Below are positions 38,973 through 48,044 of a DNA stretch of 64,000 bases, one piece after another. Each line of letters starts with the position of its first letter. Position 1 is the first letter of the stretch. Location: contig NZ_CP038266.1 in the NCBI RefSeq assembly GCF_004564355.1, positions 310,001 to 374,000 on the forward strand. The letters are read 5' to 3'. The stretch is from Microbacterium wangchenii. Lineage in GTDB: Bacteria > Actinomycetota > Actinomycetes > Actinomycetales > Microbacteriaceae. The position numbers and the translations under genes are program-made. Below the pieces are notes generated by a model, which worked only from the letters and a program-made list of their open reading frames with translations, searched no databases and was not told where the DNA came from.

Positions 38973-39251
38973 TCAGAAATCGTAGAAGCCGCCGTAGGGG
39001 ACTTCATCGTCTCCCGTGTCGCGCGCGTCGAATTGCACGGTCGCAACCGACATCACCACTTCTGTACGGGGCGACACGAGAACCGCAACCGCCCGGTTCC
39101 CCACCACGATGAAGTCGACGAAGCGGCCTCCGTCGCGCGAGGCCTCTTCGATGTGGCGGCGCAGCACGTCGAGGTCCTGCCCCTGCGCGAGCAGGTAGCT
39201 CTCTCCATTGATGACGAGCTCGGTCCGCACCACTGTCTGAACGTCAGTCAC
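38973..39251 (-). CDS. small protein, family B, paralogue 2
   Basis: A 92-residue paralogue of the 36995 gene (ELVINGESYLLAQGQDLDVLRRHIEEA, then VVGNRAVAVLVSPRTEVV). The GTG at 39251 gives the same length as paralogue 1; an ATG 48 bases upstream is possible. No ribosome-binding site is seen, but TACGGT lies seven bases before the GTG, compatible with a leaderless mRNA. Confidence 0.68.
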   Translation of the reverse strand: MTDVQTVVRTELVINGESYLLAQGQDLDVLRRHIEEASRDGGRFVDFIVVGNRAVAVLVSPRTEVVMSVATVQFDARDTGDDEVPYGGFYDF

Positions 39252-39394
39252 AACAGACACCGTACGACAACTGGGCCGAAGGGACGGTAGGGGTTGCATA
39301 GCCCGGATCGAGGATGCCTGCCTGCCATGGCTTGGTGCCGGCGGCCAACTTCAACCAGCCCAGGGCCCCGCTTTCGGCCTGAGCCTAGTAACCA

Positions 39395-39622
39395 TCACTT
39401 CTCGTGATCGTCGGCGTATCGACGACGGGCGCCTCCGGTACGTCCTTGGCCGGACCGACGCCTACCGGCTGGCGACCCACGGCCGCGATCAGGCGACGCG
39501 GGCCGCACCGGACCCACGCGAACGAGGAGAAGATGCGTCAGCACCACCGCCGCCAGGCTCGCCGACATCGGCCGGAACCACAGGGATGCTCTGAGCCGCT
39601 CGGGGGAGATGCGCGTCTTCAC
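39395..39622 (-). pseudogene. remnant containing a duplicated ctaD 3' end
   Basis: Bases 39402-39485 closely resemble the 3' end of the ctaD gene that follows (39691-39775), encoding the tail [10 protein letters not shown]... in a shifted frame. The part further upstream on the minus strand encodes LRASLWFRPMSASLAAVVLTHLLL, which looks like the N-terminus of an unrelated membrane protein. It is best read as a recombination scar. Confidence 0.5.
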
Positions 39623-39685
39623 CCCTGTTCACCCACCGCCGCTGGTGCGCGGCGGTCGACCCGATTCCGCTCGCAGGCGGCCGCT

Positions 39686-41440
39686 CTATTTCTCCTGATC
39701 ATCGGCGTCATCCACGACGGGCGCGTCAGGGGCGTCCTTCGCGGGGCCCACTCCGACCGGCAGGCCCGCCTCCGGATGATTGAGGTCGAACGCAGGGCGC
39801 TCGCTGCGAATACGCGGGATAGAGGTGAAGTTGTGCCGCGGTGGCGGGCACGACGTTGCCCACTCGAGGGATCCGCCGTACCCCCACGGGTCATTGACGG
39901 TGATCTTCGGTGCCTTGCGCGCCGTGATCCACACGTTCAGCAGGAACGGCAGCATCGACGCTCCCAGCAGAATCGCGCCCACCGTCGAGACCTGGTTCTC
40001 CCAGGTGAAGTTGTCCTCCGGAGCGTAATCGGCGTAGCGACGGGGCATCCCCTCCACGCCAAACCAGTGCTGGATCAGGAAGGTCATGTGGAAGCCGATG
40101 AACAGCATCCAGAAATGCACGTAGCCCAGGCGCTCGTTGAGCATCCGACCGGTCCACTTCGGCCACCAGAAGTAGAACCCGGCGAACATCGCGAACACGA
40201 CGGTACCGAACACGACGTAGTGGAAGTGCGCGACGACGAAGTAGGTGTCGTGGATGTGGAAGTCCAACGGCGGCGAGGCGAGGATGACGCCCGTCAGCCC
40301 GCCGAAGACGAATGTGAGGAGGAATCCGAGCGCGAAGACGATGGGCGTTTCGAAGGTGACGGATCCGCGCCACATTGTGCCGATCCAGTTGAAGATCTTC
40401 ACCCCTGTCGGTACCGCGATGAGCACGGTCAGGAGCGCGAAGAACGGCAGCAGGACCGCGCCGGTGGCATACATGTGGTGCGCCCACACGGCCACGGAAT
40501 AGGCCGCGATGGCGATGGTCGCGTAGACGAGGGTCTTGTAGCCGAAGATCGGCTTGCGGCTGAAGACGGGGAAGATTTCCGAGACGATGCCGAAGAAGGG
40601 CAGCGCGATGACGTAGACCTCGGGATGGCCGAAGAACCAGAACAGGTGCTGCCACAACAGCACACCGCCCGCGGCCGGGTCGAAGATGTGCGATCCGAGC
40701 ACTCGGTCGCTGGCGGCGGCGAACAAGGCGGCGGCGAGGACGGGGAACGCCAGCAGGATGAGGATGCTGGTGATGAGGGTGTTCCACGTGAAGATGGGCA
40801 TCCGCCACATCGTCATACCGGGGGCGCGGAGCGTGAGGATCGTGGTGATGAAGTTCACGGCGCCGAGGATTGTGCCGAAACCGCTCATGCCCAGGCCCAG
40901 GAACCAGAAGTTGCCTCCGACGCTGGGAGTGAACGTGGTGTTCGCGAGCGGCTGGTAGGCCGTCCATCCGAACCCTGCGGCTCCTTGGGGAGTCAGATAG
41001 CCGGCGACAGCGATGATGGAGCCGAACAGGAACAGCCAGAAGGACAACGCGTTCAAGCGGGGGAACGCCACATCCGGCGCCCCGATCTGCAGCGGCATGA
41101 TGGCGTTTGCGAAGCCGGCGAACGGCGGCGTCGCGAACATCAGCAGCATGATCGTGCCGTGCATCGTGAACAGCTGGTTGTACTGCTCTCTGGTGGGGAC
41201 GATCTGCATCCCCGGCTCAAACAGCTCCGCCCGGATGATGAGCGCCATCACACCGCCGAGCATGAAAAAGAGCAGGGCGGCGATGATGTACATGTAGCCG
41301 ATCGTCTTGTGATCGGTGGACGTGATCCACCTCGCGACGATGTTGCCCTTGTGCTCGACCTGCGTCGCGGTCAGCAACGCCGCCTGCCGGGGAGGAATCG
41401 CGGCCCGGGCCGATCCTGCACGGACGTCAGCTTCGGTCAT
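39686..41440 (-). CDS. ctaD: cytochrome c oxidase subunit I (orphan copy)
   Basis: A 584-residue heme-copper oxidase subunit I of the aa3 type with 12 membrane helices. Haem and copper ligands are visible: His in TMHGTIM, HPEVY (CuB His and cross-linked Tyr), the double His in WAHHMY, and the two His in VVAHFHYV. K-channel and D-channel regions look complete. The ATG follows GAGGAGGG. No subunit II, III or haem-synthesis gene is adjacent, so it is an orphan copy carried in the element, possibly a variant with altered inhibitor tolerance. Confidence 0.92.
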   Translation of the reverse strand: MTEADVRAGSARAAIPPRQAALLTATQVEHKGNIVARWITSTDHKTIGYMYIIAALLFFMLGGVMALIIRAELFEPGMQIVPTREQYNQLFTMHGTIMLLMFATPPFAGFANAIMPLQIGAPDVAFPRLNALSFWLFLFGSIIAVAGYLTPQGAAGFGWTAYQPLANTTFTPSVGGNFWFLGLGMSGFGTILGAVNFITTILTLRAPGMTMWRMPIFTWNTLITSILILLAFPVLAAALFAAASDRVLGSHIFDPAAGGVLLWQHLFWFFGHPEVYVIALPFFGIVSEIFPVFSRKPIFGYKTLVYATIAIAAYSVAVWAHHMYATGAVLLPFFALLTVLIAVPTGVKIFNWIGTMWRGSVTFETPIVFALGFLLTFVFGGLTGVILASPPLDFHIHDTYFVVAHFHYVVFGTVVFAMFAGFYFWWPKWTGRMLNERLGYVHFWMLFIGFHMTFLIQHWFGVEGMPRRYADYAPEDNFTWENQVSTVGAILLGASMLPFLLNVWITARKAPKITVNDPWGYGGSLEWATSCPPPRHNFTSIPRIRSERPAFDLNHPEAGLPVGVGPAKDAPDAPVVDDADDQEK

Positions 41441-41757
41441 CCTTGCTCCCTCCTCAGCCCCCCGCCCTCTGCCAAGCAGGTGGCGGAAACGATCTGGCGA
41501 CCCACGAACTCGCGTGGACGGTAAGAGATGGTGTCGCGTCGCAATACTGGGTTGCGTTCCCTCGGGGCGCGCAGTAAAAGCGCCGCGGCGCGAGCTGGCC
41601 GGCCTCCGGCATGGTTCCACGCTCGCGCAGCTTGAGTTCCCGCCCCGAAAAGCAAGGCCCGTGTGGAGAGTCGCCTCGATACGTAGACCCAAGGCATGAG
41701 CGACGTTGCTGTGCCCCTGTTGTTCGACCGACCCCAACATGGCAAGGTGCGTCGCTG

Positions 41758-42381
41758 ATGTGCGGCATCGCAGGGGAGATCGACTTCAGGCAAGGGTCTG
41801 TCCCAAGAGATCGGACACTGAGAGCCGTCGCGGCGCTGGCCGCGCGTGGGCCCGATGGGGATGGAGTGTGGGATGGCGGCTGGGCGGTGCTGGGCCACCG
41901 CCGGCTGAGCGCCGTCGACCTTTCCGAGCGCGGCGCTCAGCCGATGGTCGACGAGATGACGGGGACGGCGATCGTCTTCAACGGTTGCGTCTACAACCAC
42001 GATGAGTTGCGCCGAGAGCTATCAGCTGACGGACGGTTCCACTCTCTGAGCGACACGGAAGTGATCCTGATGGGGTACCGCGTCTGGGGTGAGCGCGTGC
42101 TACGGAGTCGCCCGGCGACTCTCGTCGACCCACTCGTGGTGGAGGCCAGCGGGGTACGTGGCGGAGTTCACCACGAGAACTGGACGCGTCTGCTCGCTTT
42201 CTCCCTGACAGAAGGGCCATTGTCGGCGAAAACCCCCAGGGCCTGGGAGGTGGCTGCCCACGGCCATGGCGTCGCGGCGCGGCTGCCGTTCGTGCCCGCT
42301 GCGAGCAAGGCCGTGGGCAAAGCCGAGGAAAGTCCAGGCCTCGTGCGGTCGAGTCCTGAAAGGTCGTCGGCCGCACAATGA
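41758..42381 (+). pseudogene. asnB: truncated asparagine synthetase (glutamine-hydrolysing)
   Basis: The N-terminal about 115 codons are a normal class-II glutamine amidotransferase domain: MCGIAGE with catalytic Cys2, RGPDGDG, LGHRRLSAVDLS, IVFNGCVYNHDELR, DTEVILMGYRVWG. After about 42105 the homology ends abruptly and the frame runs through element right-end sequence to a chance stop at 42379-42381. The synthetase domain is absent. The break lies about 200 bases before the right-end repeat of the element. Confidence 0.85.
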
Positions 42382-42452
42382 CAGGGAAGTCGGGCCTGCG
42401 CCTACCTTTGAAACGGGATCCGATAAGAGTTCAAATCCCACCGTCACCGCCA
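42301..42452. repeat. right end of an integrative element, copy 2
   Basis: Matches 30283-30433 over about 150 bases and ends in att copy 3. Together with att copy 2 and the integrase it delimits an element of about 11.6 kb including the IS. Confidence 0.75.
42427..42452 (+). repeat. tRNA-Ser 3'-end att copy 3 (attR)
   Basis: Identical over 26 bp to att copy 2. It carries the tRNA-Ser T arm and acceptor sequence ending CCA; no tRNA 5' part lies upstream. A terminator-type hairpin follows directly, as would follow a tRNA gene. Confidence 0.82.
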
Positions 42453-42456
42453 CCGT

Positions 42457-42625
42457 GGAAGCCCCGCAATCCCTTGAGAACACTGGGATCGCGGGGCTTT
42501 CGTCCTTCCCGGAAGCGCCCCGTGAGCAAGATCCGAGCAAAACCGTTGCTTGAGCTGGAAACTGGGGGGTCTGGCCCGCTGGGGCCTAGCCCGGACGGCA
42601 ACGCGCAGGGGGCTCGCGGGTCGGG
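42457..42625. repeat. integrase-side element end, copy 2
   Basis: Similar to 32253-32420, including the 3' end of the integrase coding region, but the rest of the integrase is missing: the TetR gene follows. It is the stub of a further element, or of the same kind of element, deleted down to its left terminus. Confidence 0.65.
42459..42499 (+). terminator. tRNA-type intrinsic terminator
   Basis: A 15-bp stem (AAGCCCCGC..ATCCC with GGGAT..GCGGGGCTT, one mismatch) and an 11-base loop, ending in TTT. It lies seven bases after the CCA of att copy 3. Confidence 0.65.
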
Positions 42626-42632
42626 CCGTGCG

Positions 42633-43211
42633 CTACCCGGGGGAGAAAGCTCTGGCCACGGTCGAGGCGAGAGCTTCTCGGCGACGTGCGTGCAGTTCCT
42701 CGGGCTCCGATGCGCTGGCGGCGATAAGCGGACTGGCCGGAGACCATGACATCGACATGGCCGTGACGAGAGAAAGCACGTCGTGTGGGTCCAGTGTCGG
42801 GTCGATCGAGCCGGCCCGTTGCCCTTCGCGAATGGCATCGATCTTCAGGCGGTTGTGGTCCGTGCCGTCGTCGTACAGGTCGCCTGCCGGCCGGCGCTCG
42901 AGCCTCGCCCAGGTGGTCAGACGCACGATATCGGGGCGGGCCAGATAGGCGTCATACAGCGCTACGGCGTAGCCGGGCAGATCGTCGCCGCGGAGCGGTA
43001 CCGAGTTCACCATCCAGCCGATGTGCTCGGCGTAGGCGGCATCGAAGAGCGCGTCCTTGCTGCCGAAGTAACTGTACATCTGGCTCTTGTTGGACTGCGC
43101 TTCGGCGGCGATGCGATCAACCCGGGCTCCGGCGATGCCGCGCTCGGCGAACTCCGCCGACGCTGCATCGAGGATGCGTCGCTTGGTCGCTTCGCCCTTC
43201 GGGGTCGACAT
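42633..43211 (-). CDS. TetR-family repressor
   Basis: A 192-residue repressor with HTH domain TKRRILDAASAEFAERGIAGARVDRIAAEAQSNKSQMYSYFGSKDALFDAAY and a helical C-terminal ligand domain. It is divergent from a short-chain dehydrogenase with two related operators between them. The ATG at 43211 was chosen over an ATG two codons earlier. Confidence 0.9.
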   Translation of the reverse strand: MSTPKGEATKRRILDAASAEFAERGIAGARVDRIAAEAQSNKSQMYSYFGSKDALFDAAYAEHIGWMVNSVPLRGDDLPGYAVALYDAYLARPDIVRLTTWARLERRPAGDLYDDGTDHNRLKIDAIREGQRAGSIDPTLDPHDVLSLVTAMSMSWSPASPLIAASASEPEELHARRREALASTVARAFSPG

Positions 43212-43229
43212 GTGCACATTTTATCTACT

Positions 43230-43290
43230 AACCCGTTGGTTTGACGGCACCCGTGCGCGCGCGTATCGTGAAAGAACGAACTAGTTGGTT
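43230..43290. promoter_or_regulatory. two operators between TetR and SDR genes
   Basis: AACGAACTAGTTGGTT at 43275-43290 is a palindrome of form AACNAACTAGTTNGTT. A related site, AACCCGTTGGTT, lies at 43230-43241. Both fall in the 99-base divergent gap, the expected place for TetR binding. Confidence 0.65.
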
Positions 43291-43310
43291 GGTTTACGAG
43301 AGGGTTCACC

Positions 43311-44090
43311 ATGACGAAGACAGTCCTCATCACCGGGGCAGGCAGCGGGTTCGGGCGCCTCACCGCGTTCGATCTGTCGCGCCAGGGCTACCGCGTCATC
43401 GCCGGCGTCCAGATCTGGCCGCAGGCTTGGCAGCTGCGGCAGGAGATCGCCGCTGAGGGTCTTGAGAACATCGAGGTCATCAAGCTCGACCTGCTGGACG
43501 ACATCGACCGTGCGCATGCGCTGCGCTACGACGTCGACGTACTCTTCAACAACGCCGGGGTTGCTCACAGCGGCACGCTGACGGATGTGCCGATGTCGCT
43601 GCTGCGGGCGAACTTCGAGACGAACGTGTTCTCCGTCATGGAACTCACCAAGGGCTTCATCCGCCAGATGATCGAGCGGGGCAACGGCAAGATCGTGTTC
43701 AACTCCTCCGACGCGGGCTTGCAGACTCCGCCGTTCGGCGGGGCCTACAGCGCAACGAAGTACGCGATCGAAGCGATCGCGGCGACGTTGCGCGAGGAAC
43801 TCAAGCCGAAGGGGATCGCCGTCGCCACTGTCCAGCCCGGGCTCTACCTCACCGGCTTCAATGACACCGCGCTGGAGGCCTCCACGTACTGGTACGACCC
43901 GGAGACCGCCCTCCTGCCGGGTTGGGAACCCCCGTTCACCCTCGCCGGGCAGGAAGATCCCCAGGGGATGGTCGACGTCATCGTCAAGGTCATCACAGGG
44001 GAAATCGCCACCTATCGGAATGTCTACCCGCCTTCGATGGAGCACGAGACGCGCGAGGTGCAGGCCGCGGAGTGGGACCTGACCGTCTGA
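43311..44090 (+). CDS. short-chain dehydrogenase/reductase
   Basis: A 259-residue NAD(P)-dependent SDR. The cofactor motif is TGAGSGFG (10-17), the NNAG motif follows LFNNAGVAHSG, catalytic Ser is in VFNSSDAG, and the Tyr-x-x-x-Lys is YSATK. GAGAGG precedes the ATG. It is under the divergent TetR repressor, and is followed by an F420-type nitroreductase-family gene that may be in the same transcript. The substrate is unknown. Confidence 0.9.
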   Translation: MTKTVLITGAGSGFGRLTAFDLSRQGYRVIAGVQIWPQAWQLRQEIAAEGLENIEVIKLDLLDDIDRAHALRYDVDVLFNNAGVAHSGTLTDVPMSLLRANFETNVFSVMELTKGFIRQMIERGNGKIVFNSSDAGLQTPPFGGAYSATKYAIEAIAATLREELKPKGIAVATVQPGLYLTGFNDTALEASTYWYDPETALLPGWEPPFTLAGQEDPQGMVDVIVKVITGEIATYRNVYPPSMEHETREVQAAEWDLTV

Positions 44091-44156
44091 TCCACCCAGC
44101 GTCCCGCCCGCACCGACATGTCGGGCGGGACGTGGACAGCATGAATCGGAGAGAAG

Positions 44157-44600
44157 ATGACCAACCTGAGCGCGATCATGCGCGCACTCGATATCAACCA
44201 TGACTCGACCGCCTGGCAGCGCACCGTCGACATCACCACGATCGGAGCCCGTTCCGGTAAGCCCCGACGGATCGAGATCTGGTTCCATCACATCTACGGC
44301 CGCTGGTACCTCAGCAGCACACCCGCGCGTCGCGACTGGTACGCCAACCTCGTGGCGAATCCGCAGTTCACGTTCCACCTCAAGCACGGCATCCATGCCG
44401 ACCTGCGAGCCACCGCCATCCCCATCACCGAGCCCGCTCAGAAGCGACCGATCTTCGAGTACATCGTCGACGACTTCAATCAGCCGCATAACCCGGCCAT
44501 CGTCCGGCAACCCCAGCGCGTCGAAGACTGGATGGCCGGAAGCCCTCTCATGGAGATCATCTTCACCGACCTCCCTTCCCCCATGAGAACAAACGATTGA
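44157..44600 (+). CDS. nitroreductase/deazaflavin-dependent (Ddn-like) family protein
   Basis: A 147-residue split-barrel protein resembling the deazaflavin (F420)-dependent nitroreductase family: TIGARSGKPRRIEIWFHHIYGRWYLSS (the T-x-GRxSG-x-x-R motif), then RDWYANLVANPQFTFHLK. Such proteins reduce quinones, nitro compounds or lipids. GGAGAG precedes the ATG. It follows the SDR gene by 66 bases and may be co-transcribed with it. Confidence 0.82.
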   Translation: MTNLSAIMRALDINHDSTAWQRTVDITTIGARSGKPRRIEIWFHHIYGRWYLSSTPARRDWYANLVANPQFTFHLKHGIHADLRATAIPITEPAQKRPIFEYIVDDFNQPHNPAIVRQPQRVEDWMAGSPLMEIIFTDLPSPMRTND

Positions 44601-44660
44601 TAGCTCCAGCCAGAGCGGTTGGCATCTCGCTTCAGTGCGTGAGCCTGGCGGCACGCGAAC

Positions 44661-46865
44661 TCAACCCTCCGCGGGCACGATGTAGAAGTTGTCGCGGAAC
44701 AGGCCCGTCGGGTCCCAGCGACGCTTGAGGTCACGCAGCCGCGCTAGGTGCGCGGGAGGGAAAGCGCGGGCGACAACCTCGGGACCGGTGTCGGTCTCGA
44801 AGCTCAAGTACATGCCCTCCGCGCGGTCGCGTACTCGCCTCCAGCGTGCCTCGAAGTCGGGAGTGCGTCCGCCGAGGGCCGCGATGAGGAAGTTCGCGCT
44901 GCGCCAGGCGTAGGCGGTGGCATCCGACGCGGTGTTCCCGGCTGCGCCGCCGGCGGAGCGCACCGAGAGGAGGAATGGCGAATCCGCTTCGAGCAGGTCG
45001 GCGAGCGCGGCGGCGACGTCATCGCTCAGACGGCGGAACAGCGCGGAGTGCGCATGCGGTTCGCCGCGGCCCTGCTGCTGCTCACCGAGGGGCGTCTCCA
45101 GGAGAGCGGAGTACGGCACCAACTGCACGGACTGGCTCGCGAGCGGTGCCAGCGGGGCGAAGGGCTGCAGTCGCTCTACGACAGTGCCGGCGTCGTCCGA
45201 GTCGACCACGAGCATAGCCTGCACGGCGATCTGGCCCACCCCCCGCCCGCGGGCGGCGATCATGAGCGTTCCGGTGACGCTGGGATGCGCCGATTCCAGC
45301 GTCGTCCCCCAATCACGGAGGAACCCGGCCATGTCGTCGACGGCGTACGTGAGCATCGCGAAGCCGACCGACGGGCCGACGGGGTGCGCCTCGAACTCGA
45401 ACGACACTCCGACGCCGAAGTTCGCGCCCGCCCCGCGCATCGCCCAGAACAGGTCCGGATTCTCCTCCGCGCTGGCGCGCACGAGCTCGCCGTCGGCAGT
45501 GACGACGTCGACGGAGCGCAGGTGGTCGATCGTCAGTCCGTGCTCGCGCACGAACCATCCGATGCCGCCGGCGGTGGCCAGGCCCCCGATCCCCACGCCA
45601 CCGGAGTCGCCCGCCGTGAGCGCGAGCCCGTGCGGAGCGAGCGCACTGGCCACTCCAGCCCAGTCGGCGCCCGGCCCGGTCCGGAAGTGCCGGCCTCTCA
45701 GCATCTCGATGCTGTTCAGTGCGTCGACGGCGATCACGATGCCGTCGTTGTTGAGCGAGCGGCCCGACAGTCCGTGGCCGCCGCTGAGGATGCCCAGCGA
45801 CACGTCGGTGTGACGAGCAGCGAAACGCACAGCATCCTGCACTTGCGCAGGCGTCTTCGGCCGCAGTACGAGACCCGGGCGAGCGCCGCGGAAGTACCCG
45901 GACGTGTATCGGGTGTACCCCGTTCCAGCCGGGGTGAGGGCGGACGCGGCGAGCGATTCCGGTACGTCGTCACCCTCGAAGCTCGGCACAGACGGGCCGC
46001 CGCCTCCTGTCGCCGCCTCCCGCGCGCGGTGCTCTTCGAGACGCTCGCGCACCTCGGGCGCGACCACCTGCGCGAAGCGGCGGATCTCCGCGGGGTCATC
46101 ACTCGCGACGATGAAGACGCTCACGCCGTCCTCGATCGCAAGCCGGGCAAGCTCGTCGGCGGTGGTCTGCGGGAAGACGTTCAACAGCCGCACGATTTTG
46201 CGCGGGTCGCGCCCGGCGCCGCGGGCCGCCTCGTCGACGATCTCGTTCGCCCGGGTCACGCCCATCTCCAGCCAGGGAAGGCTGGGGAGCCAGCCGTCGG
46301 CCTTGCGTCCGACGAGTCGAAGCATGCGCGGCTTGAAGGCGCCCACCCAGATCGGCAGGTCGTGGGCCGGGTTCGGCCCGCGCTTGGCGCCACTGATCTG
46401 GTAGTACTCGCCGTTCATATACAGCGGTGTCGGGTCGTTCCCGGCCCAGATCCCGCGGATGACGTCGATGGCCTCGTCCAAGGCGCTCACCGCCTGACCG
46501 ACGGTGCGATCGGGGCCTCCCATCGCCGCGATGGCACCGCCGAACCCTCCGGTCCCTAGCCCGAGGGCGACGCGGCCTCCACTGAGCAGGTCCAGGCTCG
46601 CGCTCGCGCGCGCGAGCACGGCGGCGGGGCGAAACGGCAGGCTGTGCACGTTCGCCGCGACATGGATGCGGGACGTGCGCGCCGCGACCCAGGTCAGAAG
46701 CGTGGCGGTGTCGAGGAACGTGGGCTGGTACGGATGATCCTGGAAGGTGACGACATCGAGCCCCACCTCCTCGCTCAGAACCGCGAGGTCGACGGGGAGC
46801 TGGGGGCTGTCGCTTCGGGGAGTGATGAAGCTTCCGAACTTCACCGGGTGACCGTAATCAGGCAT
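44661..46865 (-). CDS. fusion of luciferase-like monooxygenase and FAD-linked oxidoreductase
   Basis: A 734-residue two-enzyme fusion. Residues about 1-290 are a bacterial-luciferase-like flavin or F420 oxidoreductase (FGSFITPRSD, VTFQDHPYQPTFLDT, LGLGTGGFG). After a Gly/Pro linker, residues about 320-734 are a berberine-bridge-type FAD protein (LRPKTPAQVQDAVRFA, GGHGLSGRSLNNDG, ATAGGIGWFVREHGLTIDHL, and the C-terminal WDPTGLFRDNFYI). The usual His for covalent FAD is in the SGGHGLS motif. Divergent HxlR control suggests response to a redox stress or substrate. The substrate is unknown. Confidence 0.88.
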   Translation of the reverse strand: MPDYGHPVKFGSFITPRSDSPQLPVDLAVLSEEVGLDVVTFQDHPYQPTFLDTATLLTWVAARTSRIHVAANVHSLPFRPAAVLARASASLDLLSGGRVALGLGTGGFGGAIAAMGGPDRTVGQAVSALDEAIDVIRGIWAGNDPTPLYMNGEYYQISGAKRGPNPAHDLPIWVGAFKPRMLRLVGRKADGWLPSLPWLEMGVTRANEIVDEAARGAGRDPRKIVRLLNVFPQTTADELARLAIEDGVSVFIVASDDPAEIRRFAQVVAPEVRERLEEHRAREAATGGGGPSVPSFEGDDVPESLAASALTPAGTGYTRYTSGYFRGARPGLVLRPKTPAQVQDAVRFAARHTDVSLGILSGGHGLSGRSLNNDGIVIAVDALNSIEMLRGRHFRTGPGADWAGVASALAPHGLALTAGDSGGVGIGGLATAGGIGWFVREHGLTIDHLRSVDVVTADGELVRASAEENPDLFWAMRGAGANFGVGVSFEFEAHPVGPSVGFAMLTYAVDDMAGFLRDWGTTLESAHPSVTGTLMIAARGRGVGQIAVQAMLVVDSDDAGTVVERLQPFAPLAPLASQSVQLVPYSALLETPLGEQQQGRGEPHAHSALFRRLSDDVAAALADLLEADSPFLLSVRSAGGAAGNTASDATAYAWRSANFLIAALGGRTPDFEARWRRVRDRAEGMYLSFETDTGPEVVARAFPPAHLARLRDLKRRWDPTGLFRDNFYIVPAEG

Positions 46866-46915
46866 GCGGCCATGCTGTTCTTCTTGGTCAGACCGGTGCA
46901 AACACCCCGTAACTG

Positions 46916-46932
46916 ACTTACCATGAGTAAGT
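46916..46932. promoter_or_regulatory. palindromic HxlR operator
   Basis: ACTTACCATGAGTAAGT: perfect 6-bp arms around a 5-base spacer, overlapping the first two bases of the HxlR GTG start codon and lying 50 bases before the fusion gene. Binding there would block both divergent genes. Confidence 0.65.
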
Positions 46933-47299
46933 GACTCTGCCATCCGCTTCCCCTGCCCAGCCGACGACCGCCTGGGCGCACGCCGACGAGCGCGACTGCG
47001 AGCGGACCGGTGCGATGCTCGAGGTCGTCGGTCAGCGCTGGTCGGCAGGCATCCTCCTCGCACTCGCCCGCGGCGCGGAACGGTTCAGTGAGATCGTCGC
47101 CGCGGTCCCCGGTCTGTCCGCCCGTATGCTCACCGTGCGCCTGCAGCAGCTCGGTGCGGCGCAGCTGGTCGAGCGAGAGGTCATCCCGACCATCCCCGTC
47201 AGCGTGCGGTATCACCTGACCGAGCGTGGCAACGACCTGATGTCGGCCATCGAGCCGATCTCGGGGTTCGTGCGACGCTGGGACGACCCCGAGGACTGA
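46931..47299 (+). CDS. HxlR-family regulator
   Basis: A 122-residue winged-helix regulator of the HxlR/MarR-like type: CERTGAMLEVVGQRWSAGILLALARGAERFSEIVAAVPGLSARMLTVRLQQL, then wing VSVRYHLTERGNDL. The family often senses quinones or electrophiles through an N-terminal Cys; Cys23 is at that place. The GTG start lacks a ribosome-binding site and sits on the operator, suggesting a leaderless transcript. Confidence 0.88.
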   Translation: MTLPSASPAQPTTAWAHADERDCERTGAMLEVVGQRWSAGILLALARGAERFSEIVAAVPGLSARMLTVRLQQLGAAQLVEREVIPTIPVSVRYHLTERGNDLMSAIEPISGFVRRWDDPED

Positions 47300-47363
47300 G
47301 CGCCTATCCGGAGTTACGTCGGTCGAGATATCCACCCGCGACCGCGAAGTGCACGCTCTGCGT

Positions 47364-48044
47364 TCAGTCGAGGTCGTCGGCTGTGAAGTGGTCGGTCAGC
47401 ACCGACCGCACCTGCTGGTAGAGGTGTCGGACGGATGCCTTCTGGCCGCGTTCGGCCCGGCGCGCCCACTCGTCGTAGGCCAGGCGGACGTTCGTGTTGA
47501 TCGCGGTGACGACAGCGCGGGCCTGGATCTCATCGGCGTCCGGGTCGTCGTCGGCGCGCAACACGATGGTGGTGAGGGCCTGCACGTATTCGTCGTCACG
47601 GGCGAGGGCGCGGGAGAGCAGGCCCGGCTCGGCGAGAACGAGGCGACGCGCCCGCAGGATGCGCGTGTGGGTGTCGGGCTGCTCGGCGTCGAAGGCATCG
47701 ATGGACGCCAGGTAGGCCTGCTCGATCGTGCGTCTCACCGCGGGCCCCGCTCCGTCGACGGCGCGCACGCGGGCGATCAGCCGCTCCATGGAGTCGTCGT
47801 CGACGAACAGGGCGTTCTCTTTCGTCACCGCGTGGCGGTAGAAGGTACGCGGGGCGATGCCGGCGGCTTCGGCGATCTCCTCCACCGTCGTGGCGGCGAC
47901 ACCCTGGCGCTCGAAGAGCTCGATCGCCGCGTCGGCGATATCGCGACGGGTCTCACGACGTCGCTGTTCGCGCAGGCCGCGGTGGGCGTCAGGGTCGTCG
48001 GCGGGACCGGTGATGTTGCGGTGCCGATCGTCGGGTTCGAGCAT
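47364..48044 (-). CDS. TetR-family repressor
   Basis: A 226-residue repressor: REQRRRETRRDIADAAIELFERQGVAATTVEEIAEAAGIAPRTFYRHAVTKENAL, followed by a long helical ligand-binding domain. It is divergent from an MFS exporter gene 126 bases away and is its likely regulator. A TGGCAGTCACTGCCA-like palindrome (about 48075-48089) in the gap is the likely operator. Confidence 0.88.
   Translation of the reverse strand: MLEPDDRHRNITGPADDPDAHRGLREQRRRETRRDIADAAIELFERQGVAATTVEEIAEAAGIAPRTFYRHAVTKENALFVDDDSMERLIARVRAVDGAGPAVRRTIEQAYLASIDAFDAEQPDTHTRILRARRLVLAEPGLLSRALARDDEYVQALTTIVLRADDDPDADEIQARAVVTAINTNVRLAYDEWARRAERGQKASVRHLYQQVRSVLTDHFTADDLD

Noticed and set aside
39404..41524. A 706-codon plus-strand frame across the ctaD gene
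   Set aside because: Antisense shadow of ctaD; the product is Glu/Arg-rich low-complexity sequence.
42427..42452. A functional tRNA-Ser gene
   Set aside because: Only the T arm and acceptor 3' strand are present; there is no matching 5' acceptor strand, D arm or anticodon arm upstream at any of the three copies.
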